Shown here: positions 28,701-39,230 of the stretch, piece after piece
Numbering within the stretch: position 1 is the first letter of the stretch
How the letters are laid out: each line of letters opens with the position of its first letter
Origin: Tubulanus polymorphus
Lineage: Eukaryota; Nemertea; Palaeonemertea; Tubulaniformes; Tubulanidae
Direction: 5' to 3'
Assembly: GCF_964204645.1 (NCBI RefSeq)
Contig: NC_134029.1
Coordinates: 21,842,450 to 21,906,449 of the forward strand
Length of the DNA stretch: 64,000 nt
Notes under the pieces: model-generated
The model's database searches: none
What the model was told of the DNA's origin: nothing
The model's input: only the letters and a program-made list of their open reading frames with translations
Translations under genes and position numbers: made by a program

Positions 28701-31700
28701 ATTTAATCCATCAGTGCCTAAGTTATGTGAAATAGATTTTGTTTGTTGAACTGTGAATATTTTTGTTTCGATTATAGGATAGCACATATACAGCCACCGG
28801 TGAAGCGATTTTTGAGGATGGTGACCGATTCAAAACAGCGGTTGTTGATGCACCACGCAATGTGTTTATACCACTCGGAAGTCAGTTCGCTATCACGCTT
28901 ACTGATGTAACGTATATCGGCGGCCGAGGTAATTAAGTGAAAAATGGACGTATACAGTTTCTAGAAAAATACCATTTTCTGCATTCGGCTTAACTTATTT
29001 GCATGATTTTCAGGCCCGGTCACTCAAGCTCCTATTATTGTCGCTAATCAACAAACATGTACAGTAGCTGTACCACAGGCCGCAGCAAATAGTAAAGTTG
29101 GTTTTGCTCAACAAGAAGTGAATATCGATGAAGGTGTGTATCAACTTTCAATTAAAATTGACAAATATTTTTTGGAAAATCTCCTTTACATATTGGGTAC
29201 AATATTGTGACAATTTCTTTTTTTAGCATCAAATACAGCTAGTGTGTCAGTAATAAGGGAAGGATCTTATGGCAGTTTAGAAGTAAGCTGGGCGCATGGA
29301 TTTCCCCCGAATCAACTGCCATCGGGATTTCAAATGGGATTAATTATCACAGCTCCCGGAATCATCTCTTTCTCTGATGGTGAAAGCGAAAAGAAGATTT
29401 CCATAAAGGTAAAGGTTTTCTTCACATTTAAGAAGGAATTCGGGTATTTGTAATTTGAGATTACGGATGCATCTATTCTTCATTACTTAAGGTGCGCCCA
29501 AATGTGTCGAGGAAAGAGCTTTTTGCCATCTACATGCCGATACAACCGAGTAAGACACCCGATGGTGGTGCAATGCTATACGTAGGTAAAACAGTGACTA
29601 GAATGGAAAGCATGGGGGTCATAAGATTTGCTGCGAATTCCCTGAAACCGAGAATTCAAGAAAACATTGGAGATGTAGGTTATCGTATTCATAGATCGAT
29701 ATTGAAACTGTCATCTTCATTATGAAAACAGAGGTTTGAAGTCTTTGTTCATTTGTGTAGTTGCAGTTAAACGTAGAACGTTTATATGGAAGTGAAGGCA
29801 CAATTCAAGTTTTGTACTCAACACTGCCCGGAACTGCGAAAGGTGGAGTCGATTATGTTCATGTGACAAATGCTGCCGTGAAGTTAGATCCAGGCGTTAC
29901 ACAAACTACTATCAAAATTCAAGTAAGGCATGGAATGACAGTTGTTTGCTTTAAGATGTATATGGAATATATGTTCCTTTAGTGCAATATATTGTAATTT
30001 GCTGTTACTTCGTATATTGTATATTTGATGTACTTACTTATTTTCAGATGAAAAGTGATAGTTTACCTGAAGAAGTGGAATACTTCTTTGTGAACTTGAC
30101 AACTGTATATCAGTTACCAAACAGTAACCCTACAGGTGAATAATCCTTATATTCGCGAGTATTGTTTTATTAGAGTTTGTCTTTATTGAAAAAATTTGTA
30201 AATCTGTAGGTATTACTCCACGAATAAGTAAGCTGAATGCTTTAAGTAATATCAGTGTAGCGATGAACAGTGATCCATACGGCTTGTTGTACATGGAGAA
30301 AAATCAACTTCAAGTATCCGAAGGCGAAACTATCAACTTGACACCTCACGTCAAGAGAGGAGGTAAGAATGTGCTCCGAATATGTAAATCCTAATAAGAC
30401 AATAACCGTGTTTTGACTAATGATATTTAATATGGATGATTTTTGTCAGGTGGTACAAAAGGCGATATTTCTGTGATGATACGCACAGCATTGAAAGGTG
30501 AAATAGTACCTAACTACCCGGCCTTACAACCTTCAGCTGACGGCACTGATGTCATGAAACTAAATCAGAACATATTCATCAAAGTAAGTCTTCATTTTAT
30601 GAAATTTGTACTACTCTTCATGAGTATTATCTGTTATGTAAAATTTTTCATTGAGTATTTCTCAGAATTCAGTTCAACATTGGTTATGCTAATTTCAGGG
30701 TGGTACAGTTGCACCTATCGATCCAATTCGACTGCAGATTGTCAAAGATGCGCTGATTGAAGGAAATGAAATTTTCTACGTTTACTTGACTCAACCGACT
30801 GGAGGTGCTGTCATATCTGCTGGCAGCAATACCTACAAGGTGAGCGGGCCACCCCTACATAGTGAGGTACTAAAACCATTTTACCGGTACATCGAATATA
30901 ATGATCTTTATTCTATAGTCTTATGTGGAAGTGATGATAAAAAGAAATGGATTGTGGGGCGGTGAAGTCGGATTCTATCAGACATCATCTGGTTTGACTA
31001 TAGATGAAGACGGCAAAGGAAATGTGACTGTAACACTAATCAGAAATGCTACATTCGGAGATATTACGGTAAGTTAACATAGACACCAGTCATCAGTGTC
31101 GCTTTGATGTAGGCCTAGAACTCGCCTAATTTGGATTTTTCGATCCGGATTTTCATTTAATTTGGGTGAAATATTTGGTCCAATTTAACCTGGAATCATG
31201 TAAACTATTATTCATAATTCGGTTTTACTTAATTCGGAAGCAGTACCAAGTCATTCAAATTTAAGTGAGTTCTACATATGATATAATTTTATCTATTATA
31301 GGTAGCGTGGCAACTTCGCGAAAAGACTGCAAATGGCTACAAGTTTAATACTGAAGGATTATTAAAAGGACAGTTCAAAATGCTTAGAAGTGATGTCACA
31401 TGTCCCCAGGGCCAAACATTATGTCGATTTACAATCGAGACAATCAATGATGAGGTAATGATTCATGTATGAAAGCGCATAAATTTTGCACAATTTCACC
31501 CTCTTTCATCATACATTTACTATGAACTATTTCAGATTCCCGAGCATCAGTCAGATTTTGAAGTTTTTCTAGAATCGGTTATTCCCCAGAATGCGGCCAG
31601 CATAAATCCGAACGCCAATTCTATTCGCATAACTATGCTTCCTAGTGATTATCCCGATGGACTTTTACAATTCTCTTTGAAAACGAGGTCAGTATTTTTT

Positions 31701-34700
31701 GGAAAATTTTCTTTGCGAAAATGAATAATTATCAACGAAATTTCATGATTCCAATTCACATTGTAGGAGACAGTTTGTGAACATGGATGCAAAAGTTGTC
31801 TATTTAATGATAGAAAGACTAAAAGGGGCAAAAGGCAATATTACTGTCAAATATGAAACTCGACAACTGCTATCTACTAGTGTGAAAGTAGCTGGTATAA
31901 CTATACACGAAGCAGTATCTGGTAGGGATTTCAGGGCTGCTTCTGGAATTATCAATTTCAAACCTCAACAGGTAAATCATATTACCGGTTATCTATTCTA
32001 TTCAAATCATTGCTTCGTGAAGTCAAAGGGTGTTTAGGTACATTTGTCATTTTACTTTTAGACATCAGCAACGATAAGCATTGTTTTAACCCCGTTCAGC
32101 GCTGGTGTGGATACCCTCTATCCAAAAATGTTTCATATCGCTTTGTTCGAAGCAACAAGCGGAGCAAGGTATCAAAAGAGTATCATCAAAAATTCCAGAT
32201 TATGTTCTGAAACTGATGACTGATGAATATCGGTTATTTGTTGTAGTGTTCATACTGAGTATGGTGTTGCTAATGTGACACTAGTAACAACTGGAGAAGA
32301 GGAGGTTTGGACTTTGTACGGAAGATTATCAGAGATCAAGAATCTAGATGATAGTGCCATTGAGAGGTAACATACATTATACACATGTTCTATAGAAATG
32401 ATGGAAATCTGTATATTTTCAGTTGATAGATTTGTGAATTTTATTTCATGTTTTAAACCTACAGCCTCCTACCTGGCCTGACGAATAGCGTCGCGAAGAA
32501 ACTCACTGAAAAGAATCTGATGCTGATTGAGGACATTTTGGGCAAAATCGCAGCTGAAGGAGAAAAGAGAGTGTGAGAATCATTCCTTGATAACATAAAC
32601 CTACATTCAGTCGCATTTTCCTAAAACCTTTAAACATTCTATTTCAGGTTGCCGCACAGCATGCGAGCGTCGATGATGTCTATTTTCTGTTCATTGATGT
32701 CGGATCGTAATGATGCAACTAGAGGAAGATATCAATTGGTTCAGTTGTTTGAGAAATGGACATTCACTTATTTGACAGGGAAACCTTGTGAAACGGCAAA
32801 ACCGTGAGTTTTAGAATGAAAATTTCCTTATGTATAGAAATTTCTAATATGCCCCGGCAACTATTGGAATATTTTGTCTTAGACCTATGATAGATGTTTT
32901 CGTTTTTTTTTTTCGGTTACCTTATGATTTGATTTACAGAATTGAGATTGTTGACTGTGGTCGTGTGAAAGCAACATTGGCTTTGTGGTATCCAGAAAAT
33001 ATCAATGGGTTCAAATATAATGCGATGTAAGTACATCTTGGAGTGCAATGACCGCTACAATACATTTAAAGTCTTCACCAACAAAACCTTCGTTGAATTT
33101 TTTCAGGTACAAAGCAAATTTCCAGCTACCTAATAATCTGTTATCAACCACAAATTCTGGTGTCAAGAAAGTAAGCTTCCATTGCTGATTGCGTATTAAT
33201 TCTAAAAAAATGTTCACTTGCTTTAAGATTTTGTGTGATTTCATTTACTTAGTGTGAAGCAGTGCAATTCATAGATTACTATAAAACCGAACAATGGTTC
33301 ATGCAAGGAAACCAGAAAACACTACTCAGCAACAGAGTAAGTAGTTAAAACATGCTTACCACTGATGATTATATTGAAAGAATGTCCTGGCATGAAATGT
33401 TTTGGCATTGAATTTAAAACATGTTATTAGTTTTGCAATGACAAATCAATTGGCATTAGATGTTATAATTAGTATAATTGTAATGATTTAGATTGAAATT
33501 TGAATTTTAGGTGATTAGTTTCAACATCAAAGGGAAGGCATCCCATGTGATCAGTTCACCAATCACATACAGAATCTACACAACTGGACTGACCCTTGCT
33601 CCAAAAAGATCCCTGTAAGCATATGAGTATTCTATATGTGGCCTTGGCAATACCGAATATCATTTCAAAGGTGGGGCTTATTTTGAAATACCTTTTTTAG
33701 GTGCGTATATTCTGGAACCATAGCTAATCAGTGGGAAGTGAAAACCGATATATGTAAAGTTACCAACAATCTTGACCTGGCTCTCGATAATTTTGTCGAT
33801 TGCTCCTGTCAACATTTGTCTAATTACGCTGTTCAGACACTAAACCCTGGTCTCGATGTCATTGGATATCCACTTTGGTTCAAAATATCTGCATTTATTT
33901 GTATGGTAAGTGAATGTTATGATGGAGTCCCATTTCACATGTACGAAACAAGTTTAAATATGCATTTTGCATCGTAATTTACAATTAAAAAAAACAAGGA
34001 GATTAATCCATATTTCTTTCCAGGCTTGCATGATTTTAGCAGTGCTAGCTCACCATATCTGTTCAGTATATTCGATGTTTTCTGCCAATCTTCTCATGCA
34101 TATGGTATTTGCGATATTTGCTACTGAGGTATGTATTCAGACTTCCTTTTCCGAGCTTACAACCTTTCATTTGAACGTTGATTCAAACATTCCGACTGAT
34201 ATCTTCTTCTTTTAGGTGTGTTATGTCATCAATGCGTATGTCAGTCCTTTTGATATCCTCATCACGGAGAAGGGAATGGATAACTATAAATGTATCGTTA
34301 TGGGTCTGTTCAGCCATTACTTCTTTCTGGCTCAGTTTACTTGGCTTTTCGCTCAGGTAAAGGCTTCACCAAATATCCCATTTTAGGGTCCTAGTCCGGT
34401 ATTTTTTTGTATTTGTGGTACCGGTATCTGACATATGTATATATTTTTCCTTAAGGCTTTGAATTTTTGGAAAATCTTGGTACTCAACGATGAACACACT
34501 GACAGAAAATATATATTGTATATCTTAATTGGATGGGGTAAGTAAACTTTATAAGAAGTTGCGGCGTCAAAAAGTTACTTGAATAGTTGATTAAGTTGTT
34601 TTTTATGTCCGCTATTTTAAATATATTTTGTAGGTTTACCAATAATAATTATAGCAATCTTCTACGCAATATCATTCAGCGTTTATAGATATGTCTACTC

Positions 34701-36579
34701 AGTACCAGTGACTGATATACACATATATGGCAATGTTAATAACAATGGAGTCATGTAAGTATCTTCATCATAGTTCAAGTTTAAAACTGACACTATTTCT
34801 TCATTGTTCTCTTGCCTGCTTCGATATTCGAACCATCGGATTTCATGTTCACCTGATAATTCAATTTGTTTGATGTATTTTTCAGATGCTTTATTACGAG
34901 CCCCTACGCTGCTCTAGGTGGGCTGATTATCCCGTGTATAATCTGTGTAATGGTGCTGGGCGTAGTGTTCATACAAGCTTACCAGGTAGCCCCACAGTGG
35001 CAAGCTTATGACGATATATACAGAGGACGATATAATATTAATGGTGAGTCAATACACTACTGTTACCAAAAAGTTCGGATAATGTAAAGAGAAACCCAAA
35101 ATGATAACAAAAACTCAAGTCCAAAAATGTTTCCTTGAGCTGGTAGTTTACTCAACGGTTCAACTATTCATCTTCAGGAATACTGGCTCAAGGAAATATT
35201 TTTGGACTTTATTTTTCATTATCATTGTGGGTTTATTTTCTTTAGATCATCAGATATTATCATCGCACATGGACATTCTATCATTTTGAATTTCAGAGGT
35301 TCGAACATTATTACTGTTTTGGACACTGTTAGTGCTGACCTGGTTATGGGGTGGTTTACATCTTGCCTATAGCCAGTTATGGATGTTAATCCTTTTCTGC
35401 ATATTTAACATATTGTTGGTAAGTCTTTTCTTAACTGAAAATCAATATTTCACACATTTTCTAAATAGAATGTCAGTATTGTTTAATTGTTTTAATGATT
35501 TGTGGTCGCATTTCTTACTGATGTGCAATTATCATTGATCATCTCTTCAGGGTCTTTACGCTCTTGTCATTTACACATTCTTACGGAATCCATGTCTGCC
35601 ATGCGTGCGTCCGAAAAATTCGAGCTACACATTCCCCGTCGGTTTGAATCAAGATCAACACGTGACGCATTATAACGATCAATCTCCGTCCATAGCTGAT
35701 AGCCTTAAAGGATCGAAACTGTCTCTTGTACATGATGTAAGTTCATTAAATATGCTGTTATTCAAGTTTTCAGTATATATAAGGCTCAAAATGGGTCCTC
35801 AAAATGAACTCTTTTTCACAGTACAAGTAATTTGTAATTAAATTTTTAGGCATTGCGTGTAACTTAGGCTGAATGGAACCAAGGATTTAATTACATTTTG
35901 TTAACAGAAATAGTTACCGCTGTTTTCATAGAATGACAATTATTTCATCAAATATAACAGTCATACAATCCAATAGATTTTTCTTAGTATTAAGATGGAT
36001 TTTGTAAAAGAAAGCTTTTGAGTAATGTTGGATTGTGATTCATTCTAATACTAAAGTTAATTCACACATATGTATAACCCCATTAAACAGTGATAGCCTG
36101 ATTATGTGCACATTCTATGTTTTGTAACTTGGTAACTTATAGATATGTAATGTCCACTATTGTAAATTTCGTATCTACAAATTAATGATGAATTCTTAGT
36201 TCTGTTTAGATTGCAGTATTTATTTCTAGTTCTAGTCATACTACAGATCAAATTCAAGTTAATCTTTCAAACATCTTTATTTCAGTGGGACCAAGATTCG
36301 TTGACGCAGGTCGGTCACATGCAAGTGAAACGCGCGCCCGCAATCGACGACAACATATTCTCCATATACGACAACAAGGTGGCGCTAGACGACGAACGCG
36401 ACGACAAGGATTTCGACGATTTAATATTCGCATTGAAAACGGGAACGCTAACGCCCAGCGAGCTCAGCCATAATATCGATAAGGACTACGATGGACTGCA
36501 CTCACCATCAGCCACTTTAACCCGCGATCCTTATCTCGGAGAAATGCGTCGGATTTCAATTGCGGACACTCATTTATAA
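80..36579 (+). CDS. ADGRV1: Adhesion GPCR V1 (VLGR1/GPR98), 3' portion, 79 exons
   Basis: This is the very large adhesion GPCR of stereocilia ankle links and synapses in vertebrates. I joined 79 exons by GT/AG boundaries and codon phase. All phases agree, giving 14,260 coding bases and about 4,752 residues ending at TAA 36577-36579. Domains in order: about 13 Calx-beta repeats, an EAR/EPTP block, about 16 more Calx-beta repeats, a GAIN/GPS region, seven membrane helices and a cytoplasmic tail. The tail motif FDDLIFALKTG and terminal RRISIADTHL match vertebrate ADGRV1 closely, including the PDZ ligand that binds whirlin/harmonin-type proteins (family knowledge). The 5' end, roughly 1,500 residues by comparison with the human protein, lies before the window. 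Exon coordinates are given in the sub-entries. Identity is near certain; one junction (intron 15) is non-canonical. Confidence 0.96.
640..880. repeat. GGAAAA/TTTCCC-rich dispersed repeat
   Basis: ADGRV1 intron 2 is built from many copies of short words such as TTGGGAAAAACTTGGGAAA and their complements. Similar stretches occur at about 5861-5950, 13095-13385, 47480-47540 and 49290-49400, so this is a dispersed family and not a local event. Confidence 0.5.
3531..7461 (-). CDS. Secreted C-type lectin-domain protein nested in ADGRV1 intron 4
   Basis: Two coding exons on the minus strand: 7445-6830 (ATG at 7445) and 3772-3531 (TAA). They join in phase 1 to give 285 residues. Residues 1-25 form a signal peptide (hydrophobic WILLLLVKL, then DGRAANA). 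A helical, charged stretch follows, then one C-type lectin-like domain in the C-terminal half. Its four core cysteines are visible: WESCYMF, ARDLC, MKCMFL, and DLC...FIC. The sugar-specifying EPN/QPD motif is replaced by EPV, while WVNDLC keeps the ND of the calcium-site 2 WND motif, so sugar binding is uncertain. A good acceptor (AG at 7462-7463) just upstream of the ATG indicates a non-coding 5' exon. The gene lies entirely inside an intron of ADGRV1 on the opposite strand. The domain call is firm; function is unknown (such proteins often act in innate recognition). Confidence 0.85.
3890..4005 (-). mobile_element. tRNA-derived SINE-like fragment
   Basis: Read on the minus strand, this has an A-box-like TCAGTGGGATAAGGC and, about 35 bases on, a B-box-like GGGTTTGAGTCC, the internal pol III promoter layout of tRNA-derived SINEs. 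It does not fold as an intact tRNA. Ends are not defined. Confidence 0.45.
4810..5050. repeat. Decayed interspersed repeat with repeated ACGGACCAATTTAGA motif
   Basis: The motif ACGGACCAATTTAGA appears near both ends in direct orientation, and an inverted relative GGTCCGTTCTAAA lies between them, with TTCACACA copies nearby. This looks like a decayed inverted-repeat element in intron 4. The boundaries are approximate. Confidence 0.35.
5723..5802. repeat. Short imperfect foldback
   Basis: GGTTCTATAG at 5723-5732 and its reverse complement CTATAGAAC at 5794-5802 bound an 80-base imperfect hairpin with further TTAAG/CTTAA pairing inside. It may be a remnant of a short MITE. Confidence 0.4.
8286..8331. 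repeat. 23-bp tandem duplication
   Basis: Two adjacent copies of a 23-base unit beginning GATCGCGAGAGAATTCG differ at one base (8286-8308 and 8309-8331). Confidence 0.8.
10200..10570. promoter_or_regulatory. CpG-rich patch in ADGRV1 intron 4; candidate promoter or enhancer
   Basis: A local rise in CpG density includes a GCGCGCGCGCG run, a CACGTG E-box directly followed by a TGACGT CRE-like half site, and CAAGATGGTCGCC, which resembles a YY1 site. The surrounding intron is AT-rich. It lies 2.8 kb upstream of the lectin ATG on that gene's strand. It could hold the non-coding first exon implied by the acceptor at 7462. Inference only. Confidence 0.4.
11770..16730 (+). other. ADGRV1: ADGRV1 exons 5-15 (Calx-beta repeats)
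   Basis: Exons: 11770-11871, 12545-12715, 12828-13031, 13427-13544, 14775-15062, 15257-15429, 15508-15766, 15858-15986, 16074-16192, 16279-16457, 16562-16730. Each Calx-beta repeat shows the calcium-binding type acidic loop (DDSIPEDDKFFEVEL, ADSIPEKKEVFTLSL, DDPYPELAETFTVQL) and the following strand. The last donor is read as GC-AG (AAT followed by GCAAGT), because no GT donor in the right phase with a good consensus is present. Confidence 0.9.
14338..14625. mobile_element. piggyBac-like MITE (TTAA-flanked) in ADGRV1 intron 8
   Basis: The element starts TTAACCCTTTCAGTGC and ends GCATTGAAAGGGTTAA. It therefore has 12-16 base terminal inverted repeats beginning CCCTTTCA, bounded on both sides by TTAA, the piggyBac target site. 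It is 288 bases long including both TTAA copies and has no coding capacity. Three internal copies of a palindrome built on TACACCGC and GCGGTGTA lie near 14450, 14546 and 14591. Confidence 0.75.
16815..16964 (+). other. ADGRV1: ADGRV1 exon 16: cysteine-rich PAN/Apple-like insert
   Basis: This 150-base, phase 0-0 exon encodes 50 residues with five cysteines. The spacing (ACLASKSCMTFEL, then TNSCHLYNK) resembles part of a PAN/Apple domain. It lies between the first strands of a Calx-beta repeat (exon 15) and the rest of that repeat in exon 17. It is therefore an insertion within a repeat, or a degenerate segment of one. Only one of the three frames is open. The PAN assignment is inference from cysteine spacing. 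Confidence 0.6.
17100..20200 (+). other. ADGRV1: ADGRV1 exons 17-26 (Calx-beta repeats before the EAR block)
   Basis: Exons: 17100-17475, 17585-17713, 17792-17977, 18064-18203, 18408-18942, 19058-19142, 19223-19361, 19450-19591, 19683-19933, 20016-20200. Repeat signatures include QDNIPELNEQLIIKL, DDTLPENDESVIVKL, KDNLPEVHEEYNIRL, DDSIPEVDEVFIVQL and ADNIAELDEAFVIEL. Exon 21 (535 bases) is the longest in the window and holds parts of two repeats without an intron. Confidence 0.92.
20279..21953 (+). other. ADGRV1: ADGRV1 exons 27-31: EAR/EPTP repeat block
   Basis: Exons: 20279-20645, 20795-20941, 21020-21300, 21382-21647, 21725-21953. They encode a run of EAR (epilepsy-associated, EPTP) repeats, predicted to form a beta-propeller. 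The pattern recurs as an aromatic-rich strand, then a hydrophobic strand with an Asn-Ser or Asn-Tyr turn (SYFLVINSGAI, LYLCIANNYD, RYLIIANSRD), then a strand ending Tyr-Lys-Trp (LYKWEQN, VYKWNF). A propeller in the middle of the Calx-beta array is the diagnostic ADGRV1 layout. Confidence 0.9.
23225..23248. repeat. (CATT)n microsatellite
   Basis: Six tandem CATT units in ADGRV1 intron 34 (22806-23468). Confidence 0.9.
24493..24854. mobile_element. Non-autonomous inverted-repeat element in ADGRV1 intron 38
   Basis: Terminal inverted repeats of about 62 bases begin AAGGCTGAATCCAAGAACAT on the left. The right arm, reading inward from 24854, matches with only a few differences. The 362-base element has no ORF. 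It makes up most of the 483-base intron. No clear target-site duplication is visible. Family unassigned. Confidence 0.75.
32247..33905 (+). other. ADGRV1: ADGRV1 exons 64-71: GAIN domain, GPS cleavage site, start of helix 1
   Basis: Exons: 32247-32366, 32465-32572, 32648-32803, 32940-33026, 33107-33170, 33253-33336, 33511-33614, 33701-33905. The early exons are helical (ALTNS/LLPGL to KRVLPHSMRASMMSIF), as in the GAIN A subdomain. The later ones are strand-rich. The GPS has CVYSG, a tryptophan, then VDCSCQHLSNYAV, with the His-Leu/Ser autoproteolysis site at 33813-33821. The cut would fall between 33818 and 33819. Family knowledge says this cut frees a tethered agonist. Exon 71 ends inside the first membrane helix. 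Confidence 0.92.
34024..36579 (+). other. ADGRV1: ADGRV1 exons 72-79: seven-helix domain and cytoplasmic tail
   Basis: Exons: 34024-34128, 34216-34356, 34456-34537, 34634-34754, 34886-35043, 35297-35418, 35551-35736, 36286-36579. Hydrophobic helices alternate with short loops. Conserved adhesion-GPCR features include QAYQVAPQWQAYDD after helix 5 and TWLWGGLH in helix 6, both very close to vertebrate ADGRV1. The tail exon encodes a charged stretch, FDDLIFALKTG, and terminal DTHL (36565-36576), a class I PDZ ligand. Confidence 0.95.
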
Positions 36580-37660
36580 AACGTTCATACGATCATTCGC
36601 TGCAATGTCAGATGAATTACACTCCATTATTCGCGTTTTACAGCTTACATGTATGTATATATATATATATATATATATTCATATTTGCATTTTTTGCATT
36701 TACTTTGGAATATTTTGAAATCGTGCATTATATTTTCTAATGATTTATATATGATCTTAAACATAAGGCTAAACATAATTGTATTAACCGGCATATACAT
36801 GTTCATACTTCGATAATGAGGAATTCCAAATAGTATTTAACTTGCTTTATATGTTCATTTCATTATTTAAGATACAGTATATGATAGAGGTTTCTTTTTT
36901 TGAATGTGAAGTGTAAATATGATGTTACTGCATTTTCATGCAATTTTCATCGACCATGCAGCAAACCCTCCAGTAAATTGTGCATATTTCCTAAATAGAG
37001 CGAGGTAAAAGTTACAAAGTGAATTTTAGAATGGTTTGGTGGGAACTGGGGCATTAGGATGCATGTAACATCTCTCAAAATATGAATATTACAATGGTAA
37101 TTACCATTTCGAATGCAAATCAAGACAACGTATGGAGGATGCATATCTGTTTTTCATATGGGGCCCCTGTTGAATAACATTGTTCGTTGTTTGAATAATA
37201 ATTATGAATTTCATAATCTGTAATGGTATTTATTATAGATTGTGGTATTGTTTGATTGTTACGTGGAAGTTTTGTGAAAATACTAGCAACTGAATCTTTA
37301 GCCCATAGAGAAAGGTCACAAGTTTGTTGATAGATTAAAAAATGTTAAATAGTCTTTGAAATTTATCCGTCCTTCTAGATTCTACTGCTGAGTTGATTTA
37401 TTCTAGAAGAATTATTTTCTTCAGTCAAATACTGTGATCGCGTATCTATGATGTTTTTATTGCACTCCACTGTTAGTTAACTGCCTAATACATGTTTAAA
37501 ATGTTATAGCTATTCGTAAAATCTCATCGAAAATACGTTGATAACCAATGCTTATGTATCATTACATCGATGTTGCTGTTTTGAATGGAACTTTTTTCAA
37601 TATTAAAGTACGATATTTTAGAGTTTTTAATCAATTCTTTTGACTTTCTTAAATCGTTTC
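36580..37660 (+). other. ADGRV1: Probable ADGRV1 3' UTR
   Basis: AT-rich non-coding sequence follows the ADGRV1 stop. A variant polyadenylation signal ATTAAA lies at 37602-37607. No long ORF with gene character is present on either strand. The UTR end is inferred and not seen directly. Confidence 0.45.
36656..36678. repeat. (TA)n microsatellite
   Basis: A perfect run of alternating T and A of about 23 bases in the probable ADGRV1 3' UTR. It is likely length-polymorphic. Confidence 0.9.
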
Positions 37661-37958
37661 GTGGCACGGACAGTTCGATGCAGAAGCTGAACCCATTTGG
37701 AAACGACCGTCAGACAAATAATCCCTATTTGAGTCATTAGGGAAAACCCCGACACTACCATCTCGTGATATCATTCATACGGTTATCACGGATTTTCATA
37801 AAAACACTTCTTGATTCAATTAGGGAAGTGTATAATGAGGCCGGGAGACGTAATTAGGCTTTTTTAATTACTGGAGCTGGCTCCGAAATTCTGCCAAAAA
37901 CTTCATGCCACTCATAATTTGAAAAAAAAACATTTTTTCTTTAATTTTTATACCGATA

Positions 37959-38077
37959 GAAGCCCCTAGGTGACATTCGAGATAATTCTTTCACAATTTC
38001 GACTTAGATTATGTCGAAATTCGACTTAATAAGTCGAAATTGTGAACAAATTATCTCGTATGTCACCTTGGGGCTTC
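37959..38077. mobile_element. Short foldback element (hairpin MITE)
   Basis: Arms of about 48 bases starting GAAGCCCCTAGGTGACAT pair with the right arm ending GTCACCTTGGGGCTTC, with few mismatches. The loop is short and contains further CGAAATTCGAC/AAGTCGAAATT pairing. It lies downstream of ADGRV1. Confidence 0.7.
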
Positions 38078-38265
38078 GTACTGGATTAGACGGTTTATAC
38101 ATCATCGTGTAAATTTAGGAAAGTCCATATTAAGAATTTCGTTTCTTGTTAATTCATGGGGACTATTAAAGAGCTGTTTGGTATCATTTCGGGAGGTTAA
38201 AAGAATATTACATGCGGCCTTTAAAGTTTAGTGATTAGAGGGATCCGATTAGATGATTGTATTTG

Positions 38266-39230
38266 TCAACATTTCAACAGCCGGAAAAATGTTTTTCTAA
38301 ATTGTTGGTTCACTATTATATAAATTATTAAATTCACACAAGAATTGATGACCGATGTCAATAGGTACATTGTACCTATCTTATCCTGAGCAGCGAAGCG
38401 TCTTCCCATTTTACCGAGTAAACCTGGGAATTCCGAAATCGTGAATAAGATACTCATTGCAAGGACCATTTTCGTCGCTTTCGACATGCCCTGTTTTTGT
38501 GATTTTGGTTCACTTTCTGCTGTAAGAACTTTCCGTTGTGCGGCTTTAACTCGTAGGACAATGAGGAGGGCTATATTCGCCGCGAAAACTAATACATTCG
38601 GTATGATAATTCGGAAGATCGGGTCAACGTTACGGTTCATGAGTAGGAAAACACCATCCCGTGAATACGTTGCCTTGAAGTGAGGGCCGAGCGGTGTTTG
38701 TGGTTGATATTTTACCCGCATAGTGATTGGGTAGTAGGAACATAATGCCACTGAAAATATACATGCAAAGAAAATGATAAAACTTATATTGCGTCGAACC
38801 TTAAAAATGAAAATCATCGTAACTAATCTTTCGCATTGAATGATCACAGTTAAATAGTTGCGGAACATTTGAAATCCGTTGTTAAGCATAGTCATCTATA
38901 TGTATATGTGAGGAGAAACTCGAGTTGCATCGAAATATTTAATCATATCACCGTACGTCGCGTAGTGAATATAATACCGCACCGGGTCCTGGATGAATTT
39001 CGTTATCAAAAATATATTGTCAGCAACAGCGAGGCATTGCAGTAAATAGATGCAGCGGTTTTCAGTTTTCAATTTGATAAATACAATGACAACTATAACG
39101 TTTAAACCAACCCCGACTATGATTAGAGGTGGCAAAATGAATCCTTTTACAAACCATTTGTCGGCGTATGATACCCAATGTGGAATTCATCCTCAGTTCT
39201 TGATGAAACTATTTCGATCATCACCAAATT
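38266..39230 (-). pseudogene. Class A (rhodopsin-like) peptide-receptor-type GPCR, broken
   Basis: This is an intronless seven-helix reading frame on the minus strand. Helix 1 is FILPPLIIVGVGLNVIVV, helix 2 CLAVADNIFLITKF, and helix 3 ends ILTV-type ...CERLVTM in place of DRY. Helix 7 ends NLIIY (canonical NPxxY), followed by a basic tail. An in-frame TAG at 38896-38898 interrupts the frame between helices 2 and 3. Upstream of helix 1, the best N-terminus (ATG near 39222, MIEIVSSRTEDEFH) is in another frame and two TGA codons block the helix-1 frame, so a frameshift is needed. The layout resembles invertebrate neuropeptide (FMRFamide-receptor-like) GPCRs. It is a pseudogene, or an allele or assembly error. 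Confidence 0.7.

Larger units (their letters stand above)
22042..32168 (+). other. ADGRV1: ADGRV1 exons 32-63 (Calx-beta repeats after the EAR block)
   Basis: Exons: 22042-22246, 22376-22531, 22658-22805, 23469-23640, 23729-23858, 23964-24137, 24242-24481, 24965-25237, 25358-25741, 25922-26110, 26190-26425, 26507-26655, 26748-26990, 27078-27253, 27342-27617, 27724-27870, 27952-28175, 28381-28537, 28778-28928, 29014-29133, 29227-29408, 29492-29674, 29761-29922, 30048-30135, 30210-30362, 30450-30583, 30699-30839, 30919-31068, 31302-31454, 31536-31687, 31767-31971, 32062-32168. About 16 Calx-beta repeats are visible. Several near the 3' end have lost the acidic loop (for example in exons 46, 50, 53 and 63), so they may not bind calcium. 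Confidence 0.9.
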
